NCBI RefSeq assembly: GCF_002224265.1
Contig: NZ_CP012882.1
Span: 806,001 to 870,000 of the forward strand
Length of the DNA: 64,000 nucleotides
Direction: 5' to 3'
From: Vibrio vulnificus NBRC 15645 = ATCC 27562
GTDB taxonomy: Bacteria; Pseudomonadota; Gammaproteobacteria; Enterobacterales; Vibrionaceae
In this document: positions 8,453 through 17,431 of the stretch, piece by piece
How positions within the stretch are numbered: the first letter of the stretch is position 1
How the letters are laid out: every line of letters begins with the position of its first letter
Position numbers and translations under genes: made by a program
The notes under the pieces: model-generated
What the model was told of the DNA's origin: nothing
The model's input: the letters and a program-made list of their open reading frames with translations, nothing else
Database searches by the model: none

Positions 8453-11400
8453 ATGGACTATGTTTGGATTTTAACATGAAAGAAATGACGGCAATGCAGG
8501 CCGCTTATTGGTTAGGAAGGCAAAAAGGCAATGCGATGGAAGGCTTGGCTGCCCATCTCTATGCCGAGTTCGATGGACAAGATTTAAATCGCGAAGCGTT
8601 ATCAATGGCGGTGCGGGCACTGTATGCGAAACATCCCATGTTGCGTTTAACGATCACTGCAGAGGGGCAACAACACATTCTCCCTCTTTCTGCTTGTCAC
8701 CAACTGACGGTGGAAGACATTACGCGCTATTCCAAGCAAGAGGCCGAGCAATTCTTGCATAACAAGCGAGAGCGAATGAGCCACCAAATCTTGGATTTGA
8801 ATCAAAGTAGCCCCATCGAGATCAGTGTGACCTTGCTCGCCAATAATGAGCATCGATTGCACATTGATGCGGATATGATTGCGTGCGATGCGCAGAGTTT
8901 CCGAATTGTGGTCGAAGACTTAGCGCGACTTTATCTGTCTGCACAAGAATCCGATTTAGCCGTGAGCGAAGAGCCTCAGCTAACCTATTTTCATTACCTT
9001 GACCATCAGCAAACGGATCGCTATTTAGCACAGCGCAAGGCCAGCGATAAACAGTGGTGGCAAACACGTTTATTATCATTGCCCCCTGAACCTCCATTGC
9101 CGTATTTGTCCTGCCATGGTAACGAAGCTCGTCCACAAACTCAGCGCTTGGCGCATCAGTTTACCCATCAAGAGCGCGTTGCGTTGGAGGCATTGGCGAA
9201 AGAGCACCATCTCACGTTAACACAGCTATTTCTTGCCCTGTTTTCGCAAGTGATTGCCACTGGTGCGCGTGAGCATCGTTTCCGATTAAACGTACCGACT
9301 TTTCACCGTGGTATTTATGATCCTCAGATAGAGCAGTGCGTAGGCGATTTTTCCAACTTACTGATCTTTGGTGCTCACGTCGACAAAACACAGACGCTGC
9401 TGTCGCATTGCCGCCAAGTAGCGAGCCAACTGAACCTGTTGCTGAGCCATGAAACATACTCAGGTGTGCAGGTCATGCGTGATTTGTCACGCTTGGCGGG
9501 TCAGGTGCAACGCTCGCCCGTGGTGTTTACTTCCGGTATGGATATCGACGGTGGCGAGCTCTTTTCTCAGCGAGTGACGGACAGTTTAGGCCACATGAAT
9601 TGGGTGATTTCGCAAGGGGCACAGGTAACGCTAGATGCGCAGATTGCCCCTGCTTATGGCGGCATTTTGGCTAACTGGGATGTTCGCGCGGATCTCTTGG
9701 AGCAAGAGGTGATTGAGCCCATGTTTGCTCATTACGTTGCGTTGATTCGTCGCCTTGCGACGTTCCCACAAATCATGCATCAGACGCTCGAACAGCTAGA
9801 CGCAGCATTGGGGCTATCCAAGTCGGAAGATATAGCGGCGACGCCATTGAGTAACTTGCAGAAATCGTATTTGTTGGGGCGTTCAACTCAAATTGCCTTA
9901 GGTGGCGTTGCGATGCATGAGTTTCGCGAATATCGCGGCAACTTGGCAACTGAGACGGTGCGAGAAAATCTCACCCGCTTGGTTGAACAGATCCCGGCAT
10001 TGAGGACGCACATCGATCAAGATAAATTGCTGCAGTTTGTTTCTCCCATTATTGAACTCAATTTAAAAACGTTTGATTTTCAGCACCTTTCTCGTGAAAA
10101 AGCACTTTTAGCGGTGGAGCCACTTCGCGAGCACTATCGACATAAAATGCACGATTTAAGCGGTTCGCCTTGGGAAGTGTGTGTCGTTCAATTACCCCCA
10201 GAGTACGCCAGTCGAATAAACACCATTATTTTCACCAGCTTTGATGCCTTGATTGTTGATGGGCGCAGTCATTCGATCATTCTCGCAGCGCTGCTTGGTC
10301 AGCAAGAAGATGGCATTCAAGGTTTGATGGCTCCTCGCTCACCAAAGCGTCAAGGTGCCGTCATAGATACTGCGAAACGAGCGCAAGACGAACGCTATTG
10401 GCAAGAAAAATTGCATCGTGACTGCTTGCCTCCAGCATTGCCTTGGAAGCAACCGCTGGAGACCATCCGCACTTCTCGTTATGCGCGAGAAAGCTTGCAA
10501 ATTCGCCGTTCTGAGCTGCAACAACTGACCCAGATGGGGGCGGAAAATGGTCTGTTCGTCAACTCATTGTTGACTGCCGCTATTGTGCAAGTGTTGGCTT
10601 GCTGGACAACCGAAAATGGTATGCGAATTGGTTTTCCGGTGGTGATACCGCAGCAAGATGAGTTGGCGGGCAATGAATCGACTTTTGTGATTTTGGAGCA
10701 TGACAAATCGGACGCCTCTGTGCTGAGTCAAGCACTTGATTTGCAATCGGATATACTGGAAGCGCTGGAACACCTCGATTTTTCAGGGGTGGACGTAAAC
10801 CGCCTATTGATGAATGGCTCTTCACCTGCATTAGCTTTGCCTGTGGTGATCACTAATGGCTTATCGTGGCAGACGCTCAAAGAAACCGACGATGTGGCGC
10901 TTTTTTCTGGGGTGACTCAGACACCACAAATGGCATTGGACATCCGACTGACTTACGATGAGCAGAAAAATCTCATTATCAGCTTCGATTACGCGGTGGA
11001 TGCGCTGGAGACGAACGTTGTGTGCGATATTCTCAATGCGCTCAAAACGCTGTTGCGACAACTGTCTGAATCCCAGCAAGGACTCTTGCCAACCTCGTCT
11101 TTTCTTGATCTTTCCCACTATCGCCTCAATAGCGATGAAACGCACTGTTACCCTTCGGATTTCTTGTCGCACATTGCGCGTCAACTGTTTGATGAAACCA
11201 ATGAAAAAACGGCGATCATTTGTGGTGAAACCGCGGTTTCGTATGCAGAATTGGGCTCGAAAGTCACTTGTGTAATGCGCCACCTTAATGCCAGAGGGTT
11301 GCAGCAAGGCAGCGTGGTGGCTATCTGTCTTCCACGAAGTGTGGAGCACTTGGTGATGACGTTGGCATGCTCACTGTCGGGCATGGTATGGGTACCCATT

Positions 11401-12933
11401 GATGCCTCCTCACCTCATGACCGATTGGCTTATTTGCTCAGCAATTGCAACGCGGAACTGGTGGTCACGCAACACGGTGACGTTGTGGAATCCGTCACCT
11501 TCTCAGAGCTCCTCTGCCCCATCGCAAGTGAGGCTCCGTTGCCGAGTTATGAACAGTTGTCGCGTTTAAGTCAAAGCACCCAAACGGCCTACTATCTGTA
11601 TACCTCAGGCACCACTGGCAAGCCGAAATGCGTGGTGGTCAATAATCAAGCGACGTCCAATGTCATTGGTCAAACCTGCCGTGAGTGGTCGATTTCGTCT
11701 CAGGATGTGATCATGTCCGTGACACCGTATCACCACGATATGTCGGTGTTTGACGTGTTTGCGGCTTTTAGCTCCGGGGCGACGCTGGTGCTTCCTGGCG
11801 CCGATGGTGAAAAAGACGCGTTGAAATGGAACCAATTGATCGAGCAGCATAAGGTGACGATTTGGGTGTCAGTGCCGGCGATTTTGGAAATGCTGCTTTC
11901 TTGCACGCAAGGCTCGCAACTGCAATCGCTGCGTTTGGTTGCCCAAGGTGGCGACTACATTAAACCAGCGACCATTGCTCAACTCCGTGCACTGGAGAGT
12001 TCGACCCGTCTGATTTCGCTTGGCGGACCGACAGAAACCACCATTTGGAGTATTTGGCATGAACTGACGGATGCGGATGTGTCGACCATTCCTTATGGAC
12101 GGCCACTGCCGGGGAATCGCTATTTCATTTTGGATGAGAGGCAGCAGCATGTGCCTCAAGGGGTGGTCGGGCGCATTTACACTGTCGGGGTGAACTTAGC
12201 GCAAGGCTATTTAGAAAACGGCGAACTGAAGCAGACGGATTTTGTCACCATCTATGATGATCGTGGCGAGCCTGTACGCGCGTTTCGAACCGGTGACCAA
12301 GGTTACTACCGACAAGATGGCAACATCATTTTCGCTAGCCGAGTGAATGGTTATGTCAAAGTTCGCGGGGTGCGAGTCTCTTTGCCGGATATTGAAAAAG
12401 AGCTGTTGAAGCATCCTTTGATCGCCAATGCGGTTGTCGTCGATCATCTCGATGGCAATGGGGATAGTGCTTTGGCGGCGCTCTTTACTCTGAATTCAGA
12501 TAAGCCGCTGACTGCTCAGCAACTGCGCCAGTTTGCTCAGCAATGTTTACCTCAATCGCACATCCCAACCCACTTTATGCCGATGACCGTTCTGCCTCTT
12601 TCCGCCAATGGCAAAGTCGATAGAAAGCAGTGCCAAGCGCAAGTGGCGGCCTCTTTACTGCCAAGCAAATCCACCATGCATACCAAGCGTGAGCAAGGGG
12701 AGGTGCTGAAGCCAACTCTACTTGCACAGATTGAACAGATTTATCGCCAAGTGATCGCGACAGATGAGCCTTTCGATGATGCGCAAGAGTTGGCATTTTT
12801 GTCGAGGGGATTACTTCCGTCTCACCTTGTCAGCATTGCTTCACTTTTGAATCAACGCTTTGCTAGCCAGTTGAGCGCCTCGCAGTTGCTTCGCTGTCAA
12901 TCTGCGCAACAGGTTGCGGCTTTACTCGCATAG
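8449..12933 (+). CDS. vvsA: NRPS, Cy-Cy-A with vestigial carrier (N-terminal half of a VibF-like synthetase)
   Basis: About 1494 residues from GTG 8449; TTG 8422 or ATG 8476 are also possible starts. Domains in order: first heterocyclization domain (about 10-430) with DxxxxDxxS at D142/D147/S150; second (about 470-880) with D599/D604/S607; adenylation domain (about 920-1390) with YTSGTTGKPK, GGPTETTIW, FRTGD and LSANGKVDRK. The last 70 residues look like a carrier fold but have GLLPS where the pantetheine serine motif should be. In VibF the order is Cy-Cy-A-C-PCP-C in one chain; here the chain ends after A. It should activate threonine and form aryl-methyl-oxazolines; threonine is inferred from vulnibactin chemistry. 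The gene name is recalled from the V. vulnificus literature. Confidence 0.88.
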   Translation: MNGLCLDFNMKEMTAMQAAYWLGRQKGNAMEGLAAHLYAEFDGQDLNREALSMAVRALYAKHPMLRLTITAEGQQHILPLSACHQLTVEDITRYSKQEAEQFLHNKRERMSHQILDLNQSSPIEISVTLLANNEHRLHIDADMIACDAQSFRIVVEDLARLYLSAQESDLAVSEEPQLTYFHYLDHQQTDRYLAQRKASDKQWWQTRLLSLPPEPPLPYLSCHGNEARPQTQRLAHQFTHQERVALEALAKEHHLTLTQLFLALFSQVIATGAREHRFRLNVPTFHRGIYDPQIEQCVGDFSNLLIFGAHVDKTQTLLSHCRQVASQLNLLLSHETYSGVQVMRDLSRLAGQVQRSPVVFTSGMDIDGGELFSQRVTDSLGHMNWVISQGAQVTLDAQIAPAYGGILANWDVRADLLEQEVIEPMFAHYVALIRRLATFPQIMHQTLEQLDAALGLSKSEDIAATPLSNLQKSYLLGRSTQIALGGVAMHEFREYRGNLATETVRENLTRLVEQIPALRTHIDQDKLLQFVSPIIELNLKTFDFQHLSREKALLAVEPLREHYRHKMHDLSGSPWEVCVVQLPPEYASRINTIIFTSFDALIVDGRSHSIILAALLGQQEDGIQGLMAPRSPKRQGAVIDTAKRAQDERYWQEKLHRDCLPPALPWKQPLETIRTSRYARESLQIRRSELQQLTQMGAENGLFVNSLLTAAIVQVLACWTTENGMRIGFPVVIPQQDELAGNESTFVILEHDKSDASVLSQALDLQSDILEALEHLDFSGVDVNRLLMNGSSPALALPVVITNGLSWQTLKETDDVALFSGVTQTPQMALDIRLTYDEQKNLIISFDYAVDALETNVVCDILNALKTLLRQLSESQQGLLPTSSFLDLSHYRLNSDETHCYPSDFLSHIARQLFDETNEKTAIICGETAVSYAELGSKVTCVMRHLNARGLQQGSVVAICLPRSVEHLVMTLACSLSGMVWVPIDASSPHDRLAYLLSNCNAELVVTQHGDVVESVTFSELLCPIASEAPLPSYEQLSRLSQSTQTAYYLYTSGTTGKPKCVVVNNQATSNVIGQTCREWSISSQDVIMSVTPYHHDMSVFDVFAAFSSGATLVLPGADGEKDALKWNQLIEQHKVTIWVSVPAILEMLLSCTQGSQLQSLRLVAQGGDYIKPATIAQLRALESSTRLISLGGPTETTIWSIWHELTDADVSTIPYGRPLPGNRYFILDERQQHVPQGVVGRIYTVGVNLAQGYLENGELKQTDFVTIYDDRGEPVRAFRTGDQGYYRQDGNIIFASRVNGYVKVRGVRVSLPDIEKELLKHPLIANAVVVDHLDGNGDSALAALFTLNSDKPLTAQQLRQFAQQCLPQSHIPTHFMPMTVLPLSANGKVDRKQCQAQVAASLLPSKSTMHTKREQGEVLKPTLLAQIEQIYRQVIATDEPFDDAQELAFLSRGLLPSHLVSIASLLNQRFASQLSASQLLRCQSAQQVAALLA

Positions 12934-13002
12934 CCAGCCTTAATTTATTAACCGATTTTATCGCCGTGAAATGGCGCAATGGCGCCTTTTGGAGAAAGGA
13001 AT

Positions 13003-16000
13003 ATGACGCTTAACCTGGATGTTTCCAAGCTGGAAGCCTATCGAGACGGTATCCCACAACAAACCATCGAGCCATCGCTTAGCGTGAGCGAGTTTGAGCA
13101 ACGAGTTTGGCTGTATCACCAACAACATGGTGATGGACGTAGCCAGTATGCTTCCGCTTACTATCTGACTGGTGAAGTGAACATGGGTAAATTGGTGGCT
13201 GCGCTTTCTCAGTTGTCGCAAGATTTTCCCATTTTCAATCAGCGCTACCTGTTTAATGACGCGTTAGGTCTGACTAAGCAAGGGGTTGAAGCGAGTTTAC
13301 TCCGTGTTGATATCGAGAATGTTGTTTCACTCGAACAGGCGATGCAGCATTTAATGGCGTTGCAAAACCAACCCATAGCCCTAGATGACGATGCGCCGAT
13401 TCGTTTTGTCTTGTACAGCGGTGACATTGACGGTGTCGTGCTTGGCGTCGTGACGCACCAGATCCTCAGTGAGCGAATGGATTGGCAAAGTGTGTTCCAG
13501 CGTTTGAGTGCGCGCTACAACCAGCCGTCGTTGAAGCGCGATTGGGAAGGGGCTTCACCGGGCCGAAGTGCTCATGTCGGCTATACGCCTCTCACCCCTC
13601 AAAGGGATATCGGCAATACTTGCTTTGCATGGTTGCAAAGTGCGCAGCCTGACATTGTGATCGAGCAAAGTTGGCCAGCGACGCCAACGCATTCACCCGA
13701 GCGCTCGTTACTTGCTCGTAAGTATCGTGTTTCTCTACAAGGCAGTGTGCTGGATGACTATGGGGTGTCTCAACCGAATAAAAAAGAGGTGCTTTCTGTC
13801 ATTGCCGCACTGTTTGCTCGCTATTTAGCGGTCAACGCCCACGCTCAACAGTTCGACTTATATCTGCCTTATGATGTGGAACGTCGAGCGTTTGAGCTTA
13901 ATGGCGCGATGATTGAAACGGGGTTAATCGCGGTTAAGGTCACTGATGTATTCGCCCCGATTGAGCGCAGCAGTGCGGAAATACTGGCGCAGCTCAACCT
14001 AAGCCGCGAACATTATTCAGCCTCCTATCATGGTCAACAAGGGGCAGCCCTCGTTACTTGGCTGGTGGACCCTTCGGTGCATCTGCAATTGGATCAGGTC
14101 AACGCCGAAAAGCGTTTGTTTGCCGCGGCACATCCCAAGTTTGCGGTAACGTTAGGTGTGGGTCTCAATTGTCAGGGAGCATTGGTGCTGGAGCTAACAC
14201 TGGCCGCTGATGCATCGCCACACATTGGCGCCTTTATGCTTGAGCAGTTTGTCGCCCTGATTGGAGGCAAAGCCGCCAGATCGTTGCATTTGCATGAGTC
14301 TGACAACCGCGAGCCAGCAAACATCAGTAACACCACGATGCAAACTCATGAGCAAACGCAAGCTGCGGTGGAAGCGGCGATCTTGGCAGAGTTTCGTACG
14401 GCGCTTGCGAGTCAAACGATGGCAGCTGACGATGACTTTTTTGATTTTGGTGGCCACTCCCTCATCGCGACCAGAGTGATTGGTCGACTGCTATCGGATC
14501 ATGGCATAGAAATCCACATCAACGACATGTTCAGCTTCCCGAGTGCGAAACAGTTGGCGCAACAGGCGAGAGTATATCAGGCGATAGTGCATCAGCCGTC
14601 TCACTTCGACGCCAAGGCAGCAGTACCATCGCAGCGCAACCCCATCGCATTGGACAAAGCGCCTTTGTCATTGGCACAAAATTCTTTGTGGAAAGCGATG
14701 AGCAAATACGCCAGCGTTGGTCTCAACAATATCTTCAATTTGCCGTTTGCGCTGAAGTTTTTGGATCGTGTTGATGAAGCGGCATTTGGCCGGGCTTTCC
14801 ATGCAATTTTGCTGCGCCACACTGGGCTGCGTACGCGATTTTCCACCGAAGACAACCAGCCATATCAACAAGTGATTCCGGTAGAAAAACTGGCAGACTA
14901 TCAATGGTTTTGGACCTCGCAGCAAAGTGAAGGATTGCCGATTAACGACCTTTTGGCGCAAGAAGCCGAGTACGCGTTTGATCTGGACAACGAATTGCCC
15001 CTGCGGCTGAGGTTTGTGACGGACGATGCTGACGGAGCCCAGTACTTGTCTCTGCTGTTCCACCACATCGTACTGGATGAGTGGTCGTTGAACACCATGA
15101 TGGATGAATTGGCGCTGGCTTATCGGTGTTATGTTCAAGGTCGCGAACCGCAGTGGCCAATGCAGCCACGACCGTTCCATGAGTTCGCCAGAAAACAACG
15201 TGCTTCCGATGTTAACCAAGCGCATTTATCCTACTGGCTGAACAAATTTGAAGGGCTGCCTTGGGCGGAGCCGATCTTTCCCGCTCATCATCCGTTAAGT
15301 GTTGAACAACAGGTCGAATGTGGTGAAGGCGGTTGGGTAGAAATAAAAATTCCTCAGCGCGTCAGTCGCCAGCTGTATGTTTTGGCTAAAGCGCGCAGTG
15401 CGTCGTTGTTCAACGTGGTGTATGCCGCTATTACCGCTTCATTACGCTTACTGGGTGCGCCTGAAAAGCTGATCGTCGGCACACCTGCCGCTGGCCGTTT
15501 GGATGCAGACTATTTTGATACGGTCGGGTATTTCACTACGCTAGGCGTGCAATTGGTCGATTTCGCTGGGGTCAAATCCATCTGGCAGTTGATTGAGCAG
15601 GTAAAAAACAGCATCAATGACTCTATGTCTTACACGGATATTCCTATTGATCTGATTGAAGAGGGCTTAAAAGGGGTTGACCACGGCACCGAAGGACATA
15701 TGTTTGAAGTCTTCATTCAATTGCACGCCAAGAACAAGTTTCATGGTGCGTTTGAACTGTCTGAAAACGAGCGTGTCCGCTTCCAGCAAGTTGATCCAGA
15801 CAAAAGTGAATCGGGTTTGGGGCTGCAGTTTGAAGTCATGGAAGAGAGCATTGATGGCGAGCAAACTCTGCGCGTGATGATGAGTTACATGAACAAAAAT
15901 TACAGTCCAGCTCAAGTGACACTGCTTTCGGACGTCAATCGTCGCTTGTTTGAGGTGTTCGCTGAGTGTGTCGCGCAGGATCAGGATTTGGATCAGCTAC

Positions 16001-16056
16001 AAGAACAAGTGGCGGTGTTAGAGGCAACAGCCTGTCTGGCACATAAAGGTGCGTAA
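13003..16056 (+). CDS. vvsB: NRPS, C-PCP-C (C-terminal half of a VibF-like synthetase)
   Basis: 1017 residues from ATG 13003, chosen for GGAGAAAGGA just upstream; an in-frame ATG at 12979 has no such site. Domains: a condensation-like domain (about 25-440) whose active-site motif is degraded to HQILSER at H152; a carrier domain with pantetheine serine S486 in DFGGHSLIA; and a second condensation domain (about 555-990) with HHIVLDE at 687-693, intact at the catalytic His and Asp. The second C domain should pass the oxazoline acyl group from the carrier to a polyamine such as norspermidine. It is 69 bp after vvsA, and the two must work together because the A domain and its working carrier are on different chains. 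Confidence 0.88.
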   Translation: MTLNLDVSKLEAYRDGIPQQTIEPSLSVSEFEQRVWLYHQQHGDGRSQYASAYYLTGEVNMGKLVAALSQLSQDFPIFNQRYLFNDALGLTKQGVEASLLRVDIENVVSLEQAMQHLMALQNQPIALDDDAPIRFVLYSGDIDGVVLGVVTHQILSERMDWQSVFQRLSARYNQPSLKRDWEGASPGRSAHVGYTPLTPQRDIGNTCFAWLQSAQPDIVIEQSWPATPTHSPERSLLARKYRVSLQGSVLDDYGVSQPNKKEVLSVIAALFARYLAVNAHAQQFDLYLPYDVERRAFELNGAMIETGLIAVKVTDVFAPIERSSAEILAQLNLSREHYSASYHGQQGAALVTWLVDPSVHLQLDQVNAEKRLFAAAHPKFAVTLGVGLNCQGALVLELTLAADASPHIGAFMLEQFVALIGGKAARSLHLHESDNREPANISNTTMQTHEQTQAAVEAAILAEFRTALASQTMAADDDFFDFGGHSLIATRVIGRLLSDHGIEIHINDMFSFPSAKQLAQQARVYQAIVHQPSHFDAKAAVPSQRNPIALDKAPLSLAQNSLWKAMSKYASVGLNNIFNLPFALKFLDRVDEAAFGRAFHAILLRHTGLRTRFSTEDNQPYQQVIPVEKLADYQWFWTSQQSEGLPINDLLAQEAEYAFDLDNELPLRLRFVTDDADGAQYLSLLFHHIVLDEWSLNTMMDELALAYRCYVQGREPQWPMQPRPFHEFARKQRASDVNQAHLSYWLNKFEGLPWAEPIFPAHHPLSVEQQVECGEGGWVEIKIPQRVSRQLYVLAKARSASLFNVVYAAITASLRLLGAPEKLIVGTPAAGRLDADYFDTVGYFTTLGVQLVDFAGVKSIWQLIEQVKNSINDSMSYTDIPIDLIEEGLKGVDHGTEGHMFEVFIQLHAKNKFHGAFELSENERVRFQQVDPDKSESGLGLQFEVMEESIDGEQTLRVMMSYMNKNYSPAQVTLLSDVNRRLFEVFAECVAQDQDLDQLQEQVAVLEATACLAHKGA

Positions 16057-16756
16057 ACCGATGTGGATCTCAGAACCCACCACATTGAGTTTAGGCGGAT
16101 ACACGGTTTGGCAACGTCAGTTTGAGGCGTCTAGCTTTCTGCCCAACAGTGCGCAAGCGTGGCAGATCGCGTTGCCAGATTCACTGCAGCAGGCAAGTAG
16201 CAAGCGTCGGGCGGAGTTTGTGGCTGGGCGCGTGGTCGCGCGTGATGCGTTAGTGGCGCTTAAAAGTCCTTCATATCATGTTTTGGTGGGGGAACACCGA
16301 GCACCGCAATGGCCGTCAGGCTGGCTTGGCAGCATATCGCATACCAATCACACTGCGGTTTGTGTGGCAAGAAAAATGCACAAACATGCAAAACTTGGTA
16401 TTGATATGGAGAAGTTTGTAAGTGAACGTGCAGCAAAGGAAATTATGCCGCTGATTTTGGTGATACCACAAGAGCGGGCTTTGGTGGCATCGACGGATTG
16501 GCCAATCCATCGTTTGGTGACCTTGATTTTTTCTGCCAAAGAAAGCTTATTTAAAGCGATTTATCCGACAGTCGGTCGTTACTTGGAATTCGCCCATTCC
16601 TACGTAGAGGAGATCGATCTTCATCGCGGTAAGCTGACGTTACGTTTGTGTCGAGGGGCAGAACAAAACATGCTTCAGAAGCGGTTTACGGCTTTTTTTC
16701 ATCTGTATGATGACAGGGTGGTTACCCTAGTGAGTGAAAACGATCAAACACTTTAA
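16049..16756 (+). CDS. 4'-phosphopantetheinyl transferase (EntD/VibD type)
   Basis: The protein activates carrier domains by moving phosphopantetheine from CoA to the conserved serine (here VenB S247 and VvsB S486). Landmarks are GSISHTNH near residue 95, GIDMEKF near 115 (Mg-binding Asp/Glu) and FSAKESLFKAI near 165. The frame can begin at GTG 16049, overlapping vvsB by 8 bp, or at ATG 16061 with AAAGG upstream; 231-235 residues either way. The overlap or near-overlap and the terminator that follows show it is the last gene of the vvsA-vvsB unit. Confidence 0.9.
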   Translation: MRKPMWISEPTTLSLGGYTVWQRQFEASSFLPNSAQAWQIALPDSLQQASSKRRAEFVAGRVVARDALVALKSPSYHVLVGEHRAPQWPSGWLGSISHTNHTAVCVARKMHKHAKLGIDMEKFVSERAAKEIMPLILVIPQERALVASTDWPIHRLVTLIFSAKESLFKAIYPTVGRYLEFAHSYVEEIDLHRGKLTLRLCRGAEQNMLQKRFTAFFHLYDDRVVTLVSENDQTL

Positions 16757-16766
16757 GCCAAAACAA

Positions 16767-16789
16767 AAACGGCCCATCATGGGCCGTTT
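16767..16789. terminator. Terminator between the NRPS operon and yggL
   Basis: A perfect 10-bp stem AAACGGCCCA / TGGGCCGTTT with a 3-nt loop and flanking A and T tracts lies between convergent genes. It can end transcription from both sides. Confidence 0.85.
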
Positions 16790-16806
16790 CTTCATTCCGC
16801 TGCGAA

Positions 16807-17145
16807 TTATAAGTAGTTCGCATCTGCTAGGTCACTTACCAATACAGATTTCACTTCTGCACGTGCGTTCAACCATTCTACAACGGCGGCGCGCTGTTCT
16901 TCAGTTGCGCTTTCGTAACGCTCTTTCGCACAGATGAAACCTTCAAAGTGCTCAAGACCGCCACCACCAAAACACAGGCCTTTTGCGTCAATAAAATCAA
17001 TGAAGTCATCAACGAACACGTCGTAACGATTAAAGTCGTGAATATCGGTTTCACAGCTGATCTCGAAACCGAGAATAGCGAATTCACCTAAAAAGAGTTT
17101 TTTACGTAGGCGGCGATTTTTGTTTTCCACTTTATCTAGTTTCAT
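16807..17145 (-). CDS. yggL: YggL family 50S ribosome-binding protein (DUF469)
   Basis: 112 residues from ATG 17145, chosen for AGAGAAG upstream and because the family begins with a basic NRRLRKKLFLGEF segment; 18 extra upstream codons look unrelated. Other family landmarks are LGFEISCE, VDDFIDFID and the C-terminal VVEWLNARAEVKSV. YggL is a small cytosolic protein reported to bind the large ribosomal subunit; its role is not settled. It is a single-gene unit unrelated to the siderophore genes it faces. Confidence 0.85.
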   Translation of the reverse strand: MKLDKVENKNRRLRKKLFLGEFAILGFEISCETDIHDFNRYDVFVDDFIDFIDAKGLCFGGGGLEHFEGFICAKERYESATEEQRAAVVEWLNARAEVKSVLVSDLADANYL

Positions 17146-17431
17146 GGTCTTCTCTCGATTTATATTGACTAAAATGTGCTTGCTTGTGTTGCGTTTCACT
17201 CAGCAACTCTAGGGGGAAGTTCTAGACTTAAAAGATGACGACCTCAAGCATAGGCGAGCTCTTTATACTCTTGATTGCCCATGAAACCAAATACAATTGC
17301 GTCAATATTCAATGAATTGACCAACTGACAACACAAACACAACAAAACATTCATAAAGATAGACCTGTTTTGTCATTTTTCTAGCCTATCTTGGGTCGCG
17401 CTCAACTTCATTAACCCAAGAGATAAACATC
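17146..17431. other. Spacer between divergent yggL and phoX-like genes
   Basis: 286 bp, AT-rich, with no open frame of note. It must hold both promoters. I looked for a Pho box (two CTGTCAT-like repeats) because of the phosphatase downstream; only a weak CTGTTTTGTCAT at about 17367 is present, which is not enough to call. Confidence 0.5.

Noticed and set aside
14668..15225. 185-codon minus-strand frame inside vvsB
   Set aside because: It lies antisense to the second condensation domain and shows no domain of its own.
17360..17400. Pho box before the phoX-like gene
   Set aside because: Only one weak CTGT-like half-site is seen; the second repeat and spacing are missing.
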